From Diospyros lotus (taxonomy: Eukaryota > Streptophyta > Magnoliopsida > Ericales > Ebenaceae), in NCBI RefSeq assembly GCF_014633365.1, contig NC_068350.1, positions 3,725,001 to 3,789,000 of the forward strand: 64,000 nt of DNA, given 5' to 3'. Shown here piece by piece: positions 63,022 through 64,000 of the stretch. Made by a program: the position numbers and the translations under genes. The notes below the pieces were generated by a model that ran no database searches, was not told where the DNA came from, and worked only from the letters and a program-made list of their open reading frames with translations. The first letter of the stretch is position 1. Every line of letters starts with the position of its first letter.

Positions 63022-64000
63022 TTGTGCCATGGTCTTGGGCCATTCCCCCGCTTTGGGCCGATTTTATTTTTTCTTTTTTGCTTTGTCTTTTTGTATTATG
63101 GCATATCAAATATATTCATGAAAATTAAGTGAAAATAAGATGTTTTTTAGTTTATCATATGTTCCAAAAAATAACCAACCTTTATAGGTTTATAGTTAGC
63201 TATTTTACCTAGTAGATGCTAATGCTAGACATGACCATTATTATCATTATTATTGTTACTTGTGAAAATTACGACAGTTAATTTTTCAAGTTTCAACTTT
63301 TTTGGGTAATGCAAATGGTTCATCACATGCATTCAGGAGATTGAAATACTGTGAGATCGTGAATTTGATTCTATCTTTCGTACATGAGTGCGCAATTGCA
63401 TGTGTCTATTCGAAGGGTCAAGTCCTAAACTTCGACTTGCGATCAAATCTATTCATATACCTATGTCGGGTTCAAGGCGAATTGTGGGTTTTAGAGAGAA
63501 TGAAATCATCAGGGTCAAAGGTTATTAGTGATTAGGGATCCCTTGAATTTTTTATGTTACAAAAAAAGAAAAAAAAATGATTTTCAGTGCTAATTTATTG
63601 GGCATGTTTAAATATTTATAAATTGCATGAAGTAACTAAATATAAAAAAAATTTGTATATATATATATTATTTTTTAGGGATTCAAGCAAACTACTTATT
63701 CTATGTACATAAATAGTACATGCATAGTTTAATTAAAGAGGAATTTAGGTTGCATGATAACGAAAAAAAAAAAGATACAAAATAAAAAAATAATATTTTT
63801 TAATAAAGTAGAAAACAAAAACAAGTAAATAAAAAAATATAAGTATCTTTTTATAAATATAATTTTTAATATAAAAATTAATTATTTAATCACATATAAA
63901 TATAAATTTTATTATTTATTCAAACAAATATAAACATAAATTACTTTTGCCTATAATGTGGTCATCGAGATAATAGATACATAATTACTTTCATTTTTAA
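63022..64000. other. Right-end intergenic, AT-rich
   Basis: Nothing recognisable. A 77-aa open frame (63302-63535) lies in a more balanced stretch but has no known motif. The final 400 bp are almost pure A and T. Confidence 0.45.

Noticed and set aside
63302..63535. 77-aa open frame near the right end
   Set aside because: No ATG-supported known domain; isolated in AT-rich DNA.

Overview
The window is nuclear DNA from a flowering plant, most likely a eudicot. Protein-coding genes are split by GT-AG introns, intergenic DNA is very AT-rich and full of MITEs and LTR remnants, the tRNAs are nuclear-type, and the encoded proteins (a KIN-5C-type kinesin, SAUR, uS11/RPS14, SmG, an ACC-oxidase-homolog dioxygenase) match plant families. 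The species cannot be named from the sequence. All exon models were built by eye from splice sites, reading phase and family similarity; nothing was aligned by software.

Left third (1-17.6 kb), plus strand: tRNA-Leu(UAG); a five-exon ABHD11-like alpha/beta hydrolase (1785-5955); the cytosolic ribosomal protein uS11/RPS14 gene, whose first coding exon is only the ATG (8076-11272); and a two-exon 2-oxoglutarate/Fe(II) dioxygenase of the ACC-oxidase-homolog group (14941-16762).

Middle (17.6-45.1 kb): a complete 23-coding-exon kinesin-5 gene on the minus strand (27694 down to 17628, predicted 1009 aa) with a 5'-truncated RTE-type LINE in one intron. Next comes a tandem pair of three-exon plus-strand genes (29734-31838 and 35134-44131) for uncharacterised condensation/chloramphenicol-acetyltransferase-fold proteins. 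Both carry Thr where the catalytic His of the HHxxxD motif is expected. The second copy has a 6.8-kb first intron filled with repeats. An intronless SAUR gene follows on the minus strand (45126-44746).

Right third (45-64 kb): mostly repeats. It holds a 1.5-kb solo LTR with a perfect 5-bp target duplication, a long fold-back element related to one in the intron at 36.8 kb, a decayed acyl-activating-enzyme fragment apparently carried by a TIR element, and a cluster of related MITEs. tRNA-Pro(CGG) and the four-exon SmG (SNRPG) gene form a small gene island at 55.4-57.6 kb. A 398-bp tandem duplication lies near the right end.

The genes do not form a pathway. RPS14, SmG and kinesin-5 are growth and division housekeeping genes; kinesin-5 and SmG have clusters of TGGGCY site II motifs upstream, and RPS14 and SmG have telo-box-like motifs. 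The least-described content is the tandem condensation-fold pair and the nested repeat structure around it. No CRISPR arrays, bacterial-type operons or organellar insertions were seen.
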